Shown here: positions 43,969 to 55,380 of the stretch, piece by piece | Position numbering within the stretch: the first letter of the stretch is position 1 | How the letters are laid out: each line of letters opens with the position of its first letter | DNA from: Arthrobotrys musiformis | Lineage: Eukaryota; Ascomycota; Orbiliomycetes; Orbiliales; Orbiliaceae | NCBI GenBank assembly: GCA_036971715.1 | Contig: JAVHJL010000011.1 | Location: 186,001 to 250,000, forward strand | Reading direction: 5' to 3' | Length of the DNA: 64,000 nt | Made by a program: the position numbers and the translations under genes | Notes under the pieces: model-generated | What the model was told of the DNA's origin: nothing | Databases searched by the model: none | The model's input: the letters and a program-made list of their open reading frames with translations, nothing else

Positions 43969-45065
43969 TTAACCTTCGGTGCATATGTAACCATGACCCT
44001 CCGGCATATCCTGGTGCCTGACCAGGAAAAAGACCTCGATGTAGGAATTTCGCAATTCTCGACAAACTTTGACAGGGAACTCGTCGGGTTCCAATTCCCT
44101 TCTATGTCCGTCGTATTGAACCCACATGGACCAATCATTATCGCCTTGTTCGACATCGAAGGCCTTGAGTATGGACTTGAGCATTTGTGGGGTTGTATCA
44201 AACGGCTTCTTGGTCGTTTCGTCGAAAGCTTCCATGGGCCTTCGGCCTCGGGGCATATCGGTTGCTTGATGTTGCTGCCCAGAATCCCGAAGATCAGCCC
44301 GAGTTGCACCAGTGGGTGGGATGATTCCAACAAAAGTATTCTCCTTGTCCTCCTTCTTAACTTTTTCTCTGACCGGGGAATCGCTCATTGTGCTAAGGAA
44401 GTGGATAATTTCGAAATCCGATTGTGTGCCTTTATCCTTGTAGATACGGCGGTTCAATCGTCTCAACCTGAGTAGCTCAGTCTTAGCTTGGACTCCCTTC
44501 TCGATTTCAACAGAAAGGTCCCGCCAAGCAGCCGAGGCCTCTTCCTTTGACTTCTTCAACTGCCTGCTCATGCCTTCAATTTGTTCCTCGTAGTGCCGGG
44601 CAGTAGATTCGAGGCTTCGATACTCCGTCATTGGAACACAGACTGCTTCAGCGGAGGGAGGAACGTACTCCTCGCGTGGAGGAGGGTAGTAGGAGATCTT
44701 AACATCCTTGATTGCATTGAGAATGGAAATGCGATGGCCGACGGACTGGATATTGAGGTCGCGAAGGAGACGGTGATTCATCTGGAGGAGACATTCGCCA
44801 TTGATGTCATGAACCAAGACTCGTCAGCACCCTTTCTAGCCAGTATAGGCGGGTGATGAAGGGGTTTGGATGGCACAGCATACCCTCGAAGCGTTGGCAG
44901 TATTGGGCATGACCAATATCAGCAATCCATTGTGAAACTTGGTTTACAGACCAGTCTCCAATCGCGACAGGGGCGTCATTAGAACTCTCGACGCCTTGGT
45001 ATGATTCAGAGACACTCTCAATATCCGAAATTATAAGTTCAGCTCGGATTAGATTTGGTGTAGGC
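43969..45065 (-). CDS. Ste50-like SAM and Ras-association adaptor
   Basis: Two exons are supported: an upstream one ending at 44884 and 44819-43969. The upstream exon contains D-W-S-V-N-Q-V-S-Q-W-I and G-H-A-Q-Y-C-Q-R-F-E, the first half of a SAM domain. The second begins V-L-V-H-D-I-N-G-E-C-L-L-Q and carries L-R-D-L-N-I-Q-S-V-G-H-R, completing it. A charged coiled coil follows (E-E-Q-I-E-G-M-S-R-Q-L-K-K). The C-terminal part has L-K-S-I-L-K-A-F-D-V, then D-G-H-R-R-E-L-E-P-D-E-F-P, typical of an RA domain. Ste50 proteins tether the MAPKKK Ste11 to Cdc42 or Opy2 in pheromone, filamentation and HOG signalling. The first exon and start codon are not resolved, so the 5' limit is approximate. The acceptor after 44819 (cgag) is weak but phase-correct. 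Confidence 0.75.
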
Positions 45066-45640
45066 TATTAGAACTAGATTGCTGTGGGGTGGTGACGATG
45101 GTCGATGGTTATGGACGTTGGTGAATGGAGGAAGAGCGAGGTTGAATGTCTGCGTAGGCTCGGTGAGGAACGGTCTTGTCATACCGTTGCTATGTGCACA
45201 ACACATCTCCTTGTTGGAAAACAAATGACCTCATCCTAAAACACCGACACAAGCATCGATATCGACATCCACATTATCAATGACAGCGCCAATGGTGAGC
45301 TAGTAGCTCTGCTAGAGTGCGCTAACAAACTCGACACGCTCAAAGAAATACCGAGGCAGAGATTACGGTATTACATCTTTCAGTTGTCTGATTATCTACA
45401 CGGGAACTCCTATATTGCACTGCGAGATCGCGATCGAGACCACTATATAGCTACAAAGTATCGAGCATTGATACTGATCATTTAGTTGTTTAACCAGGCA
45501 GGCAAAATCTTCTATCAAATATTTGAACTCATCGTGTATTGGCAAACGGTAATTGATTTGTATGTACGAACGCAAATATATATACAAGACCCAGTCTCTC
45601 TAATATATACACATCTTTCGAAGCAAAAATTTTAAGATCT
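45066..45640. other. Intergenic; may hold first exon of the adaptor gene
   Basis: Contains a minus-strand ATG near 45224 that might open the Ste50-like gene, but no phase-correct splice was found. gatatcgat strings occur near 45255. Confidence 0.35.
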
Positions 45641-45703
45641 AAGTGTCCCCCAAACAAAGTTCGGTCACTCTTTGTGCGGTCTGGGTACGAGACCAAGTGT
45701 CCC
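45641..45703 (-). mobile_element. Hairpin mini-element with 9-bp direct repeats, copy B
   Basis: The insert at 45650-45694 lies between two copies of aagtgtccc (45641-45649 and 45695-45703). Positions 45666-45695 are identical over 30 nt to 61826-61855. Read on the minus strand, the insert begins ggtctcgtacccagacc, an inverted repeat with 5-bp arms and a 7-nt loop. It starts about 31 bp past the stop codon of the pectate lyase, so it probably lies in that transcript's 3' UTR. It has no coding capacity. Confidence 0.6.
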
Positions 45704-45725
45704 TCTAAAATAAAGTCAAAGCGAA

Positions 45726-47063
45726 CTAGCAAGTCAACCTCTGCCCCGCATTAGCAGCAGTATAAGAATCAACATCCCCAACGGCGAGGGTACTATAAGA
45801 ATATGGCATCGAGCTCAAGGTTCCCACTGGCAGAATTGGTGTCTTTCCGGTTCCGTAGTCGTTACCTCTGGTAACAACATAACCTGTCGTCTTGGACTCC
45901 TCGTAATCGATGGAAGCCACATTAACCCACTTCGAGTACTCGACGAGCATCTGAGCGCCCATGCGGGAGGTATAACCCAACGAAGAGTTCTCAAAGTAGT
46001 TGTTAACAACGTGCACAGTTCCGAAACGGACGGAAGGTTGACGGGAGTTACAGTTCGACCAGCGGTTGCGGAGGTAGGTGACCCTCAAGTGGCCGGTATC
46101 CTCATCGGCGTTGTTATCGGAGTGGCCGATGAGCGAGCATTTGTAGTGGTCGTGGATGTAGGTGTTCGAGACTGTGACAAAGTCAGTGGCGTGGGACATA
46201 TCCAATGCTCCGTCGTAGTAGTCTTTGTCATGATCCTGGTCGGATGAAAGATCACAATGGTCGACGAGGACATTTGTAGTCTCCTGGATAATGATGTTAT
46301 CGATCGGAGCGAGACACTTCGAGATCTTGAGGTTGGAGAAGACGATATTCTTGCGGCGCCAGGCGCGGAGACCGACACCGATGAGTTGGGAACCGGTTTT
46401 TCCGATGACGTGGGTGTTGGAGCCGACGTCTACTTGTTGATTGCCGGAAATAGTCCCGGAGATATAGACGATTTTAGCGGTGTCACCGCTCAGAGCGGAG
46501 ACGAGGCCGTCGAGAGTGGTGACGGTGGTGACGGTGCCGCCAACACCACCAGTGGTCCCACCATTTTGGGTGCAGTATCCGACGCTATATATACGGGCCA
46601 TTAGATGTGTTTTATAAACTATTGTAGATTGGGGGAACATACGTGCACTGAGCAATACAAGACCCGGTAGCCGCTGCCTGAGATGTCGTTGCCGTTGTCT
46701 TAGTAGTCGATGTAGCAAGGGTCGTGCTGGCCTTGGTGGTGGTAGTGGTGGTCTTCGTCGACGTAGTAGTTGACTTTGTAGTGGTCTTAGTGGTTGTGCT
46801 CAACGTTGTAGCGGCAGTCGTTCCAGTCGACTGGAGGCATTGGGAGTACCCTATTCACAACGTCATTAACACCCCACCCCTGGATCTGGAAGTTTACAAT
46901 CTCAAGACAGGAAAGACTTACATTCGTTGCTATAAACACAAGTCCACCCAGATACACAAGTCGTGGACCCCGTGAAGCCAGAACCACCGCACTGAGCGTA
47001 TGGCTGAGCCTGTGCATTAACCACTGCCGCAAGGGCGAGGCCGAAAAGAACTTTTGTAACCAT
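45726..47063 (-). CDS. Secreted pectate lyase PL1 with N-terminal CBM1
   Basis: Three exons read on the minus strand: 47063-46922, 46850-46643 and 46584-45726; 1209 nt, 402 residues, phases consistent. The signal peptide is M-V-T-K-V-L-F-G-L-A-L-A-A-V-V-N-A. CBM1 follows directly (Y-A-Q-C-G-G-S-G-F-T-G-S to N-E-W-Y-S-Q-C-L) and is split by intron 1. A Thr-rich linker of about 50 residues leads to the PL1 parallel beta-helix. Hallmarks are L-V-D-H-C-D-L-S-S-D-Q-D-H-D-K-D-Y-Y-D-G (calcium-binding Asp cluster) and R-N-R-W-S-N-C-N-S-R-Q-P-S-V-R-F-G (catalytic Arg region). It cleaves polygalacturonate by beta-elimination. A CBM1 on a PL1 is a less usual arrangement. The hairpin element sits just past the stop codon. 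Confidence 0.92.
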
Positions 47064-49670
47064 TATATTATATTAATAGTTTCTTCGCCGAAGAAACAGA
47101 GATAGCCTGTAATATCGAAAAATCAAAGCTATAAAAGAAGAGAAGATGCTGCCGGTACTGACAAAGAGAGCGTCTCAAGGAAGCCACGGACCTCTCTCTC
47201 CTTTATATAATTTTCTCTATCTCATATACAAGCTTAGGCTTCCAGGCTTCCGGGGAGAATGTACAGACAATCGAATGATACAAATCGGATTCGACCAGCG
47301 ACGTAATTCTCTCAGGGTCAACCCCTCTTCATCCTTCAATTCAGATCCCATGGTTCCGTATACCGCTGTCCCTCTTGGCGCGTGCGCAGCAGTTCAGGGT
47401 GGGAAAAGTTTAAAATTTCCACCACTCATAGACGTTACCATACTTTCATAACCCCGGTAGACGGACAAATCTCGATTTTTTCTGAAATCCTTGGTATAAC
47501 GGCAACTAAGAAAGGTGTGGGGCCCCTGCGGAACAAATTCTCAATATAGATACAGATCAAATGGGAGGGTCGTGGTGGATACGGAATTGGGTTTTTCTCT
47601 TTCGCTTGGCAGTGTTAGGCTGTTTGGTGGTTTCGGTACCGCACAACCCCCTTCTGCGGGGAGGCGGTCCGAAAAGATGTCGCCCCACGCGTTTCGAAAT
47701 ACCGTCGGTTGCTCTTGCGTAAAAATTGTTTAAAGTTTTGAGCCCCGGTGATTGGCCAAATACCGGATTTGCATCCAGATTCGGAAAATTGGTGGGTATT
47801 TTACAGGGATATGTCAGGGATAAAATAGTGGGCTTGAGTGTTGCGACAGAAAGGACGTGTGTACCAAAATTTTCCGAGAGAAATATATTATATATGGTAA
47901 AGAGTCCATGTGATGTATGCGAGATCGATGAAGCTAGGGTTTGGATAAATATGTTATGCTCGATTGGTACTAAATCGTGGGTACAAGATTCTTGTTCTGC
48001 ATGCTTGATAGATCATAAGCCAACCAAGAAAAGCTTAAATGGAAGAATATTTTGCCATGACCCCAACAATATAATTTGAGCATATATATAATGAGAAAAC
48101 AAATTTGGGACACTATTCGGCTAAGTCCTGTTAGTTTAATCGTCGATATTCTACGAACTCGATCATTTGATTTACTCTGGGTCGTCGTATATAATTGCGC
48201 CTTACCATTGTGCACTAGCCATGGTGTATTGCGGTTTTCAATCTTCAGATGGTTTTCCGGAATTTTGATATTATTCTCCGATTAGAGTATCAGAAACCTG
48301 CTAGCTTATAATTAAAGTTTGAGCTATGAATTGTGCGCACATATACAAACGCACTGACGAATTGACCGACGCCCAGAAGATATCAGTTGGCTGGATGCTC
48401 CGTCGGCTTTGAGTTAACCGTGAACTCGGTCAATTGTGGTCTGCAGCTAGTCAGTCAATCGAAATCGGATCATAAAAATTCCAGTCGCAAAATTTAAATC
48501 CCCATTAGAAAGAGAATATCCTTAGCTGTCTAGTATAGAGCTATAATGCCAACCTTGGAGGGTCCATAACTCTCAGACTAAGCATAAATACATTAGGCTT
48601 CAAGCAGGCCCACATTGATCGATGGAATGGGTGCATACACAGAATGTGTTCCCCGTTGCATTTCAACCCCTACAACACCATTCCCCATCCGGTAATCATC
48701 CCAAACCGGTGCCCTGTCCACAGATCGCGCAACCACGCGACACCGCGTCGGTGACACAAACCCTATCAGCTCCAAAATCCCAGCACAAAAATGAAGATCG
48801 TCCAAACAACATCACAACGTGGAAGCTCAACGTCACTCGATGGCCTTGAGCAACGCAAATCAAGATCACAACCTTCATTTTAGGACCACCCCTGGCCTCG
48901 AGACTAGTTAGGGCTAACCTTACGTTTTATATCCGAATACAATCACCATCTCCACATTCAATATTGAGCTAGGTATACAAGGGAAAAAAAAAAGGATAGC
49001 TTCCCGCCGAGCGCAAGCATTTAAACATCCCCGTATTCACATATAACATCATGTGTATCGCACCAGAAAGAACCAAAAAGGAAAATGAAGAAAGGAAAAG
49101 AAAATTTAAAAGTATTGTTACCATCGTAATATTAACATGCCTGCCTAATACTGACCACCGAAAAGAAGCCAGTAATTTGATCTTGGCCAAGTATCAGCAA
49201 GCTAGAAGAGGAGGGGGGAAAGACGAGAGAAGAAGTGTAACATAAATACACGCTAGCGAATGGAGGTATAACAAAACAGAGTTGAGGGAGGAATAGGAGG
49301 AACAGGAGGAATAGCGAGCTATAACATCGAAGTTGTTGGGGTTTTGTGATTTATCGATTGTATTATGACGATTGTAAGGGTGCGGCTGGGGAAAGCCAAT
49401 TTTTATACATCGAAGGTGCGTAAAAGAGGGCCGTAAAAGAGCCAAATAGTGAGAATTGGGAGAAGTTGAAGGAGGAAAGGCCATTGCCTTTATCAAGCAT
49501 GACGCGTGGAGGAGAAAAGAGCTTAAGAACACAAAGAAAAGCATTGACGAACCCACGTGTTCCGTCAAGCGGAACCAGTAAGTAACCTAAAAACCGCGTC
49601 TAAGACTGCACCGGCCAAACGAAAACTCCAAAAAAAAAAAATTACGAACACCGTCGGCTGATCAGGTTGA
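47064..49670. other. Long intergenic region, no supported gene
   Basis: About 2.6 kb. The first 150 bp are the pectate lyase promoter. A 117-codon frame at 47726-48079 opens with TTG and shows no family resemblance. The remainder is AT-rich with short frames only. Confidence 0.45.
47201..47210 (-). promoter_or_regulatory. TATA box of pectate lyase gene
   Basis: ttatataaag on the minus strand, about 140 bp before the ATG at 47063, with CT/GA-rich flanks. Confidence 0.45.
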
Positions 49671-51560
49671 CTAAGATCTCTTGGGGGGTCTATAGACCGC
49701 CCCATACTTCTCTGTATCCAACCTATCACCAACTGTGAAACAAACAATTCCTTCGTTGAGACAATTCGTGCAAGCGAAGTCTTCCCCGTCAATCCACGGG
49801 TTTTCCGTCTCGACTTCCGTACTATCGAGCGGATATTGGCTGGTGAACGCACAATGAGGGCTCAATCCTTGTTCCTTTCGCTGAATGACCCGCTTGTGAG
49901 CATAAGACCTCCAGAACCCCGGCGTAACCGCAACTTCGCGGATACGGTCCGTTGTTCGGGGCAGGAGCCCTTCCATCTGCTCCCGAATTTTTTCATCGCC
50001 GACGAGGAGACTGCGACCGTGTTTGAAGCCAGAGATAAGCGTAAATTCAAACATCTTATTGGGGTACGCTGCCCAAGGTGACTTTTGTTGGGCTTTCTTC
50101 GCGATCCGTGGGGATCTTACAGATTTTACAGGTGACTTCGGTCCCTTTGCTGCGACACCCTTTGCTGGAGATTTAGCGGGGGGTTTTGCAGGGGATTTGG
50201 CAGTTTGTGTAGCCTTTGGTTTTGGCGGGGCGCTAGCAGGAGATGGTTGGACAGCTGCCGCCGCTGCACCTCGCTTGGGCCCGCGGCGGTTGACAGGGGT
50301 GGATGTTTGCGAAAGTGGGGTGGGCTTTCGAGTAGGAGACCGCCTACGCGGTAGGACGGACGGAAGAAACGGAGGAGAGGTGGCTGGTGGGGTCATAATT
50401 TTAGCAAAGTTCCTGTTCGATTCTAGAGCATTGCTATACCGCTCTGTTTGGCGCCTTGTGCGCTTCGCAGGGCGCTCCGCACTATCCGAGGCCTCCGTGG
50501 CCTCTTCTTGGGTCGGAGGTACACCATTTTGCTCTGTCTGGCGGTCCGGGAGTTTATTGGCGCCGTCGACAGTTGCTGTATCGCTGGATTGATCACGTCC
50601 ACGCTTGGTACCGATTAACTCGACAGTTTCGTTGCCGTTGATGGGCTCGACCACAGCTGCTGCTTCCGAGTGTCGTATCCTAGTGGATCGTCGAAGGGGC
50701 TGCTCGGGTTCCTTGTCCTCAGCATCCTCCGCAGTTTCCTCTTCTTCTTCTTCCTGCGCAGGTTCGACATCGTTTTCGTCGTGTTCGACATCCGCGTCCT
50801 CCTCCTCTTCATCGTGCTTGGCATCCTCGTCGCCTTCCAATCCAGCCAGCTCCTCTCCATTCTCGGCTTCGTAGTATTCGTATTCCTCTTCTTCTTCCTC
50901 TCCCAGCTCGGCATTTTTGCTCGTTTCTTCGACCCCAGGAGTCTCCTCGACCTGTAAACGCCTGCTAGCTCTCCTATAAGACGCACCGGCTTGTAAGCTC
51001 CTTTCGGCCTGTAACTGCAACTCAGCTTGATTAGCCAGCTCCTCCTCCTCCTCTTCATCATACTCATCCCCGCTTGCATCATAATCGCCCGTCAGAGCGG
51101 CGACGTTTTTCCTGAGCCTGTCGTGCGCCAAATTCTGGCTCTCCAGCTCGTCCCTTAGCAGTCGAATCGTTTGCTTGTATTTTTGCCTCTCCTGCGCCCA
51201 AATGACTTCTCGTCCCTTGATCTCTCTTCTCAGGACGACAACTTCTTTTTCCTTTCTGGCGAGCGCTGCATTCCTTTCCTGAACTCTCTCCATCCCGCTT
51301 TTCACCTCATGGTTGACTTCCTCTCTCAAGCTCTCCAGCTCCTCGGCAGTGAGTTTGTGCTCGGACGACTGTTTTGTCTGTTCTGCTTTTGTGGACGATA
51401 TCTCCAATCGAAGGCGCTCGTTTTCGCGAACAAGGTCCTCGACGCGTTTGGAGTGGTCGCGAAGCATGGGTTCTTCCATGAACGCCGTGCCGAATTGTGC
51501 CCATAGCTGCTGGAATTTAGTTTTGGCGTCCAGGCCCAGTGGCGATGATGGCGTAGACAT
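49671..51560 (-). CDS. Acidic coiled-coil nuclear-type protein with C-terminal Cys motif
   Basis: An intronless ORF of 629 residues. Residues about 30-165 are a long coiled coil (R-E-N-E-R-L-R-L-E-I and E-L-E-S-L-R-E-E-V). Residues 170-290 are dominated by Glu/Asp runs. Residues 290-480 are basic, Pro/Ser/Ala-rich and contain repeated K-S-P-A-K / P-A-K-S motifs like histone-tail or linker-histone sequences. The last 110 residues look folded, with W-A-A-Y-P-N-K, W-I-D-G-E-D-F-A-C-T-N-C, then G-I-V-C-F. The C-x-x-C-x-x-x-x-x-x-C pattern could bind zinc or be structural. The family is not recognised. A chromatin or nuclear role is inferred from composition. Confidence 0.72.
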   Translation of the reverse strand: MSTPSSPLGLDAKTKFQQLWAQFGTAFMEEPMLRDHSKRVEDLVRENERLRLEISSTKAEQTKQSSEHKLTAEELESLREEVNHEVKSGMERVQERNAALARKEKEVVVLRREIKGREVIWAQERQKYKQTIRLLRDELESQNLAHDRLRKNVAALTGDYDASGDEYDEEEEEELANQAELQLQAERSLQAGASYRRASRRLQVEETPGVEETSKNAELGEEEEEEYEYYEAENGEELAGLEGDEDAKHDEEEEDADVEHDENDVEPAQEEEEEETAEDAEDKEPEQPLRRSTRIRHSEAAAVVEPINGNETVELIGTKRGRDQSSDTATVDGANKLPDRQTEQNGVPPTQEEATEASDSAERPAKRTRRQTERYSNALESNRNFAKIMTPPATSPPFLPSVLPRRRSPTRKPTPLSQTSTPVNRRGPKRGAAAAAVQPSPASAPPKPKATQTAKSPAKPPAKSPAKGVAAKGPKSPVKSVRSPRIAKKAQQKSPWAAYPNKMFEFTLISGFKHGRSLLVGDEKIREQMEGLLPRTTDRIREVAVTPGFWRSYAHKRVIQRKEQGLSPHCAFTSQYPLDSTEVETENPWIDGEDFACTNCLNEGIVCFTVGDRLDTEKYGAVYRPPKRS

Positions 51561-52406
51561 GTCTCTCTCTTTTGTTTTGTTAGGGTAATAAATGTTTGCT
51601 GATGCTCGTTCCTTTTCTACTGGATCCGGACCTGGATCCTTGGATGGCGAGTTATGTTCGTGATGATTTTTTTTTCCTGGCTGTGTTTGACAATCCCGGC
51701 TTCCCCTTCCCTTTCCCAGAGCTGAGGGAGAAAGGACGAAGGGACGAAGGGACGAATGGATGGATCGAGTTGGACGCTATGCTGCTGCTGCGCAAGGTTC
51801 GATAGATGATAGGGAGGATATGAGAGAGGATAGCAAACCCGGAAATGCTCGATGAAGCCTGGAATGCGATGGCGATGGATGAGACCGAGCGCGACGACAG
51901 ATTGATTGATTCTCAGCTGTTGCTGTTGGGCCGGCTGATTGATTGGATTTGATTGGAGGGGAAGAGAATTTCGGGTTCGGGTGATGACGAAGTAAACAGT
52001 TTTCTGGAAAGGGGAAGGCTGGCAAGGAGACCACAAACAACACATTTCTGTGCTATAAAGCTGTCGATATCAGACAGCACTTCACGCACGCACATTAATA
52101 TTGCTGTTATAATTATTTATATCACGGGGGAGTGCGGCGAGGGACCGCTTACGAGGTAAATTACAAGTAGGTTACAAGTAAGTTACGAAGTCAGGAGGGC
52201 AGCTTAAAAAAAAAAAAACCTGGTCTCATTGTCAAGTTAAGTGAGTAGCTAGTACTAATTACATGTATCGCTGCTCTGGCTAGTAAAAGTGAGAAAGGCG
52301 GCCGTCGCAGCGCGTATATGTGTAAGTTAAGAGGCCAGTAAGAAAAACAAGTTAATGAAAGGCAGAAAGCGCTGGTTGCGCAAAGAAATTTCCCTAAAGG
52401 GGGGAT
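51561..52406. other. Intergenic, 5' flank of coiled-coil gene
   Basis: CT-rich leader on the minus strand and a run of 13 A at 52206-52218, followed directly by cctggtctcatt, a string related to the hairpin motif. A C-rich run lies just beyond, at 52412-52422. No gene is recognised. Confidence 0.4.
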
Positions 52407-55380
52407 TTAAACCCCCCCCCCCGCTTCCTCCTCCCCGTCTCCTCCTTCCTTCTCCTCCCCTCTCCCCCCGGACCAATCAATAAATTGGTCCATGAACTCG
52501 TTCTCGGCCTGAATAGTGCTATTCGAGGCCCCGTAAAAACCCTCCACGCCCTCGAAGAACCTCTCTCGGGCGCGGAGGGTTTTCTCGCTCTGCTCCCCAG
52601 TTGGCACCGAAAACTCCCAGCTCCCTGACCCGGAGTCTGGGTTGGCCGCCGCGACACGCTTGGCCCAGTCATCGGCCGAGCACTCGTCGCCGAAACCCCC
52701 GGCCATAAAGGCCTCGTCGAGGAAATCGGACCAGGGGCCCGGTCCTGACGGTGGTGGCCCTGGCGGTGGTGGCCCTGGTGGTGGTGGTGGCCCTGGTGGT
52801 GGTGGCGGCGGTCCTGGTGGTGGTGGGGATCCCGGTGGGCTGCCTTCAGGGCCATCGTCGCCGATGTACCCCTCCGGCACCCACGGACAAACCCAGTTTT
52901 TCCCGTTGATCTTGGCTGGGGGGTCGACGTCAGCCTCGGCCTCTTTGGCTACTCCGGGGTGGAAGCGGTACGTTGAGCAGTTTCTGCCATTGAGGCAGAC
53001 CTTATCCCAAGCTTGCGGCCCGATGGCCACCCCTAGGCCCACCGGGACCCCAAAAGCACTGAGGTACGGGTCGTCGAGTGTGCCAGCCCCTGGGAAGAAA
53101 GTGGGGGCAGCCGGGACCTCATCGAAAAGTCCAGACTGGATGGGGTCCTCTTGGAGAAAATCGTTAGTTTTCTCGAGCATGTCCTTCACCCACTGGGCAA
53201 TGCCCGAATCTGACTCTTCCGGAACGTTAATCGGGGTTGGGTCAGTCTCGATGGTGTTTGTGCGAGCTCTTCTGACGCGCCTTGAGCTGCTTGGGCCAAC
53301 GTCGGCCGTCGAATCGAGGGCTTGTGGGGGATTTGGACCAGCATTGCCAGTTTCATCACGTCTCCTTTTGGAGCGTGTAGAACTATTGTTTTGTGGAGGG
53401 GATGGCTCTCCTTGATCAGACGATTCTGGTGAGATCAAGTCTACAATCTCCGTCCCTTGTCTTGCGGCTCGAGTAGGCTCCATGATTTCTCTATAGCGTT
53501 TGAGGACAGACAGTGACTTTCCGCTTGTTCTGGGAGTGTCTTTGGCGGCCTTTCTAGCAGCAGCCCTTTCAGCTCTTGCAGCTTTTTCAATTTTAGCAGC
53601 GGCTTTAGCAGCTTCTTTTTCGGCTTTTGCAGCGGCTTTGGCGGCGGCTTGTTCAGCTTGAATAGCAGCTCTAGCGGCGAGTCGTTCGGCTTTGGCAGCG
53701 ACTCTTTCAGCGGCTTCGGCTTCCCTTTCAGCAGCTCTTTCAGCGGCCAGGGACTCTCTTGCTAGCTTTTTGATAAGCTTGACGGTCTTTGCGGATTTGC
53801 CAGGTGTGCTCGTGTTGGATGTGTAAGAGGACCTTGCAGATGGCTCTGATACAGGTAGGGTGTACTCCTGTGGAGCTGAGGAGAAATGGGTTTGGCTTGC
53901 AAGATCTTGCCTGGCAGGCGAGGGAAGCTGAAGTTGAGGTGGAACCCTTTCGTTTCGAGGAATGACTGGAGCGTATTGGTGGGCTTGAAATGAAGCTGGG
54001 AGACGTTGCTGACCGGGAGCTGCAAACGAAAGTCGTTGATGAGGGACAGCTGCAGATGGAGAGTGTTGAGTCCAAGGAGATGGAACCTGAAGATGTTGCT
54101 GACCTGAAGGTGCAGATGGGAAGTATTGATGACGAACGACTGCAGGTGAGGAGTACTGATTGATTTGAGCTCCAGCTGGAATAACTTGCTGACCTGAAGG
54201 TGCAGACAAAAGCTGTTGATGATGGAAAGCTGGAAGTGAAGAGTACTGAAGGTTTGGATGATGATGACGATGATGTTGTTGATGTGGAAGTTGAAGTTGA
54301 GATGGAGAGTATTCAGTGGCTGGACCTCGATGTTGAGAGTGAAGATAGGAGGAATAGACAGAGCTTTGGTGTGGGCCAGAAGAGTATTGAGGGACTGCAG
54401 GATGGTTGAGAGTGTTTTGACCTGGACGTAGGTGGCCGATGGTTGGCATCCCACGATGTTCTTGCTCAGCAACAACAGCACCAAGTTGGAAACTCGACGG
54501 AAAGACAACATTCCCTCCACCTAGAATCCCTGCACCTGGCCTCGGGACGGGTTCTATACTCGAAGCCTCAATCCTCATGTTACCGAACTGACGATGATCA
54601 TGCTGTTGTGCAGACGGTCTATCTTCATGGATCATACCATCGGCCGTTGCGGGGCGCATTTGGCCACTGCTGGCCTCTCGAAAAGATTCGAATACAGCTG
54701 GTGAGCTTTTGCTTTGCCCACCTTCGGGGGACAGTGTACTACTAGTTGGGGAGGGTGTGCTGCTAGGGACCATATTTTGAACTATTGCTGACTGTATTCC
54801 CGGTAAATCGACAGCAGCAAAGTTTTGACGATAATTTACCCCTTGGCTGCCTGGGGATCCAGCAACCAGATTCATAGGGCTGTGACTGCCATGCGCGGGA
54901 AAAGGGACTTGCAGCTCAGCACGGATACCCTCGAGCAAATAAAGAGGAGAGGAATAGAGATCCTCAGGCATATTGTTAGCGTCTTCAGTCATATTATAAT
55001 GACCTTGAGGTTCAGCGGAAGGCCCCTGTGGCATATCATACAAGCCTTCACGTATGACATGAGGGGCCTGGCTCACGGGTTGAGCGGATGGAACTCTAAT
55101 AGGAGGAACTGGGGCTGCAGTAGCCTTTCCAGAACCAGGAGAACCTGATACAGGAAATTGCTGCATCTTTGCTAAAGGACGGGTTGAGAATTAGCAAGAC
55201 TGATGCACCAAGTATACAGTTGAATGGAGTACTTACCTATTGTGGTTTTAGAGATATCAGGGGTATTTGAAACCTTTGAAGGGCGAAAGAACGTACTCGG
55301 TACGTACGTAGTCTGAGACAGTGGTCTGGAGATTGACTGACTTGACTTTGCTGACTGGCTGATATCGAAATACCCGCCTG
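52407..55380 (-). CDS. Large low-complexity protein with tandem 30-aa repeats
   Basis: The main exon is 55166-52407 (919 residues from its first Met). A spliced upstream exon ending near 55235 (donor gtaagt) continues the frame without an ATG, so the true start lies further upstream or the upstream exon is 5' UTR. Residues about 310-430 contain a degenerate tandem repeat of about 30 residues with the core S-A-P-S-G-Q-Q and H-Q-Y/H-Q-R. Residues 480-560 are an Ala/Glu/Lys/Arg helix (A-A-K-A-A-A-K-A-E-K). A short ordered segment follows (D-D-P-Y-L-S-A-F-G-V to N-W-V-C-P-W-V-P-E-G-Y-I-G), then a Pro-Gly run, an acidic helix and a Gly/Glu tail. No enzyme domain is recognised. Transcription-regulator-like by composition only. 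Confidence 0.6.

Noticed and set aside
47726..48079. 117-codon plus-strand frame with several Cys pairs
   Set aside because: Opens with TTG, AT-rich and without recognised family.
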